From Flavobacteriales bacterium UBA5933 (GTDB taxonomy: Bacteria > Bacteroidota > Bacteroidia > Flavobacteriales > Weeksellaceae): a DNA stretch of 6,867 bases. The notes beneath the pieces were generated by a model that worked only from the letters and a program-made list of their open reading frames with translations, was not told where the DNA came from and did not search any database. Every line of letters starts with the position of its first letter. The first letter of the stretch is position 1. The DNA lies in NCBI GenBank assembly GCA_002430925.1, contig DJDD01000039.1, forward strand, positions 1 to 6,867. Reading direction: 5' to 3'. The translations under genes were made by a program, and so were the position numbers. Below, one piece after another: positions 6,857 through 6,867 of this stretch.

Positions 6857-6867
6857 ATATAGATTAT

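Noticed and set aside
1..6867. CRISPR arrays, tRNA/rRNA genes, insertion sequences, riboswitches
   Set aside because: No spaced repeats, cloverleaf arms, transposase motifs or terminal inverted repeats were seen on either strand, and the sequence is almost fully accounted for by protein genes.

Overview
The window is AT-rich and gene-dense. It lacks clear Shine-Dalgarno sequences, has a flavobacterial-type -7 promoter match, and carries protein families typical of Bacteroidota (PAAR-like DUF4280, DUF2931 lipoprotein). I read it as chromosomal DNA of a Flavobacteriales-like bacterium (Flavobacteriaceae or Weeksellaceae). The genus cannot be told from the sequence.

Layout: five genes run leftward on the minus strand and one runs rightward. 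Reading the minus strand 5' to 3': a nitronate monooxygenase-like flavoenzyme (5645-4581); a 314-residue protein with a divergent LysM-like N-terminus (4508-3564); a PAAR-like DUF4280 spike-tip protein (3517-3053); an 888-residue DUF2235 alpha/beta-hydrolase of the Tle1 phospholipase effector type (3051-385); and a DUF2931-like lipoprotein cut by the window edge (385-1). A divergent plus-strand gene (5786-6856) encodes a membrane protein with two N-terminal transmembrane helices, a PH-like beta-rich segment and a helical C-terminus.

The main system is the block from 4508 to 1. It looks like a compact cassette for contractile injection, either a Bacteroidota type VI secretion system (T6SS) or less likely an extracellular contractile system. 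A candidate adaptor or carrier, a spike tip, a lipase toxin and a candidate lipoprotein immunity factor are encoded in that order. The last three are tightly linked: PAAR stop to effector start is 1 nt apart, and the effector stop overlaps the next start by 1 nt. In the presumed mechanism the DUF4280 protein caps the spike and carries the lipase into a neighbouring cell, where it attacks membrane phospholipids, while the exported lipoprotein protects the producer. No VgrG, Hcp, sheath or baseplate gene is in the window, so the cassette would depend on machinery encoded elsewhere.

A perfect TAnnTTTG -7 element and an overlapping 9-bp dyad lie just before the cassette's first gene, suggesting its own regulated promoter downstream of the flavoenzyme gene. 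Base composition steps across the window: about 40% GC by hand count in positions 1-360 against about 18% in positions 6001-6240. The toxin/immunity end may therefore have a different history from its surroundings. The nitronate monooxygenase and the divergent membrane protein look like ordinary neighbours rather than parts of the cassette.
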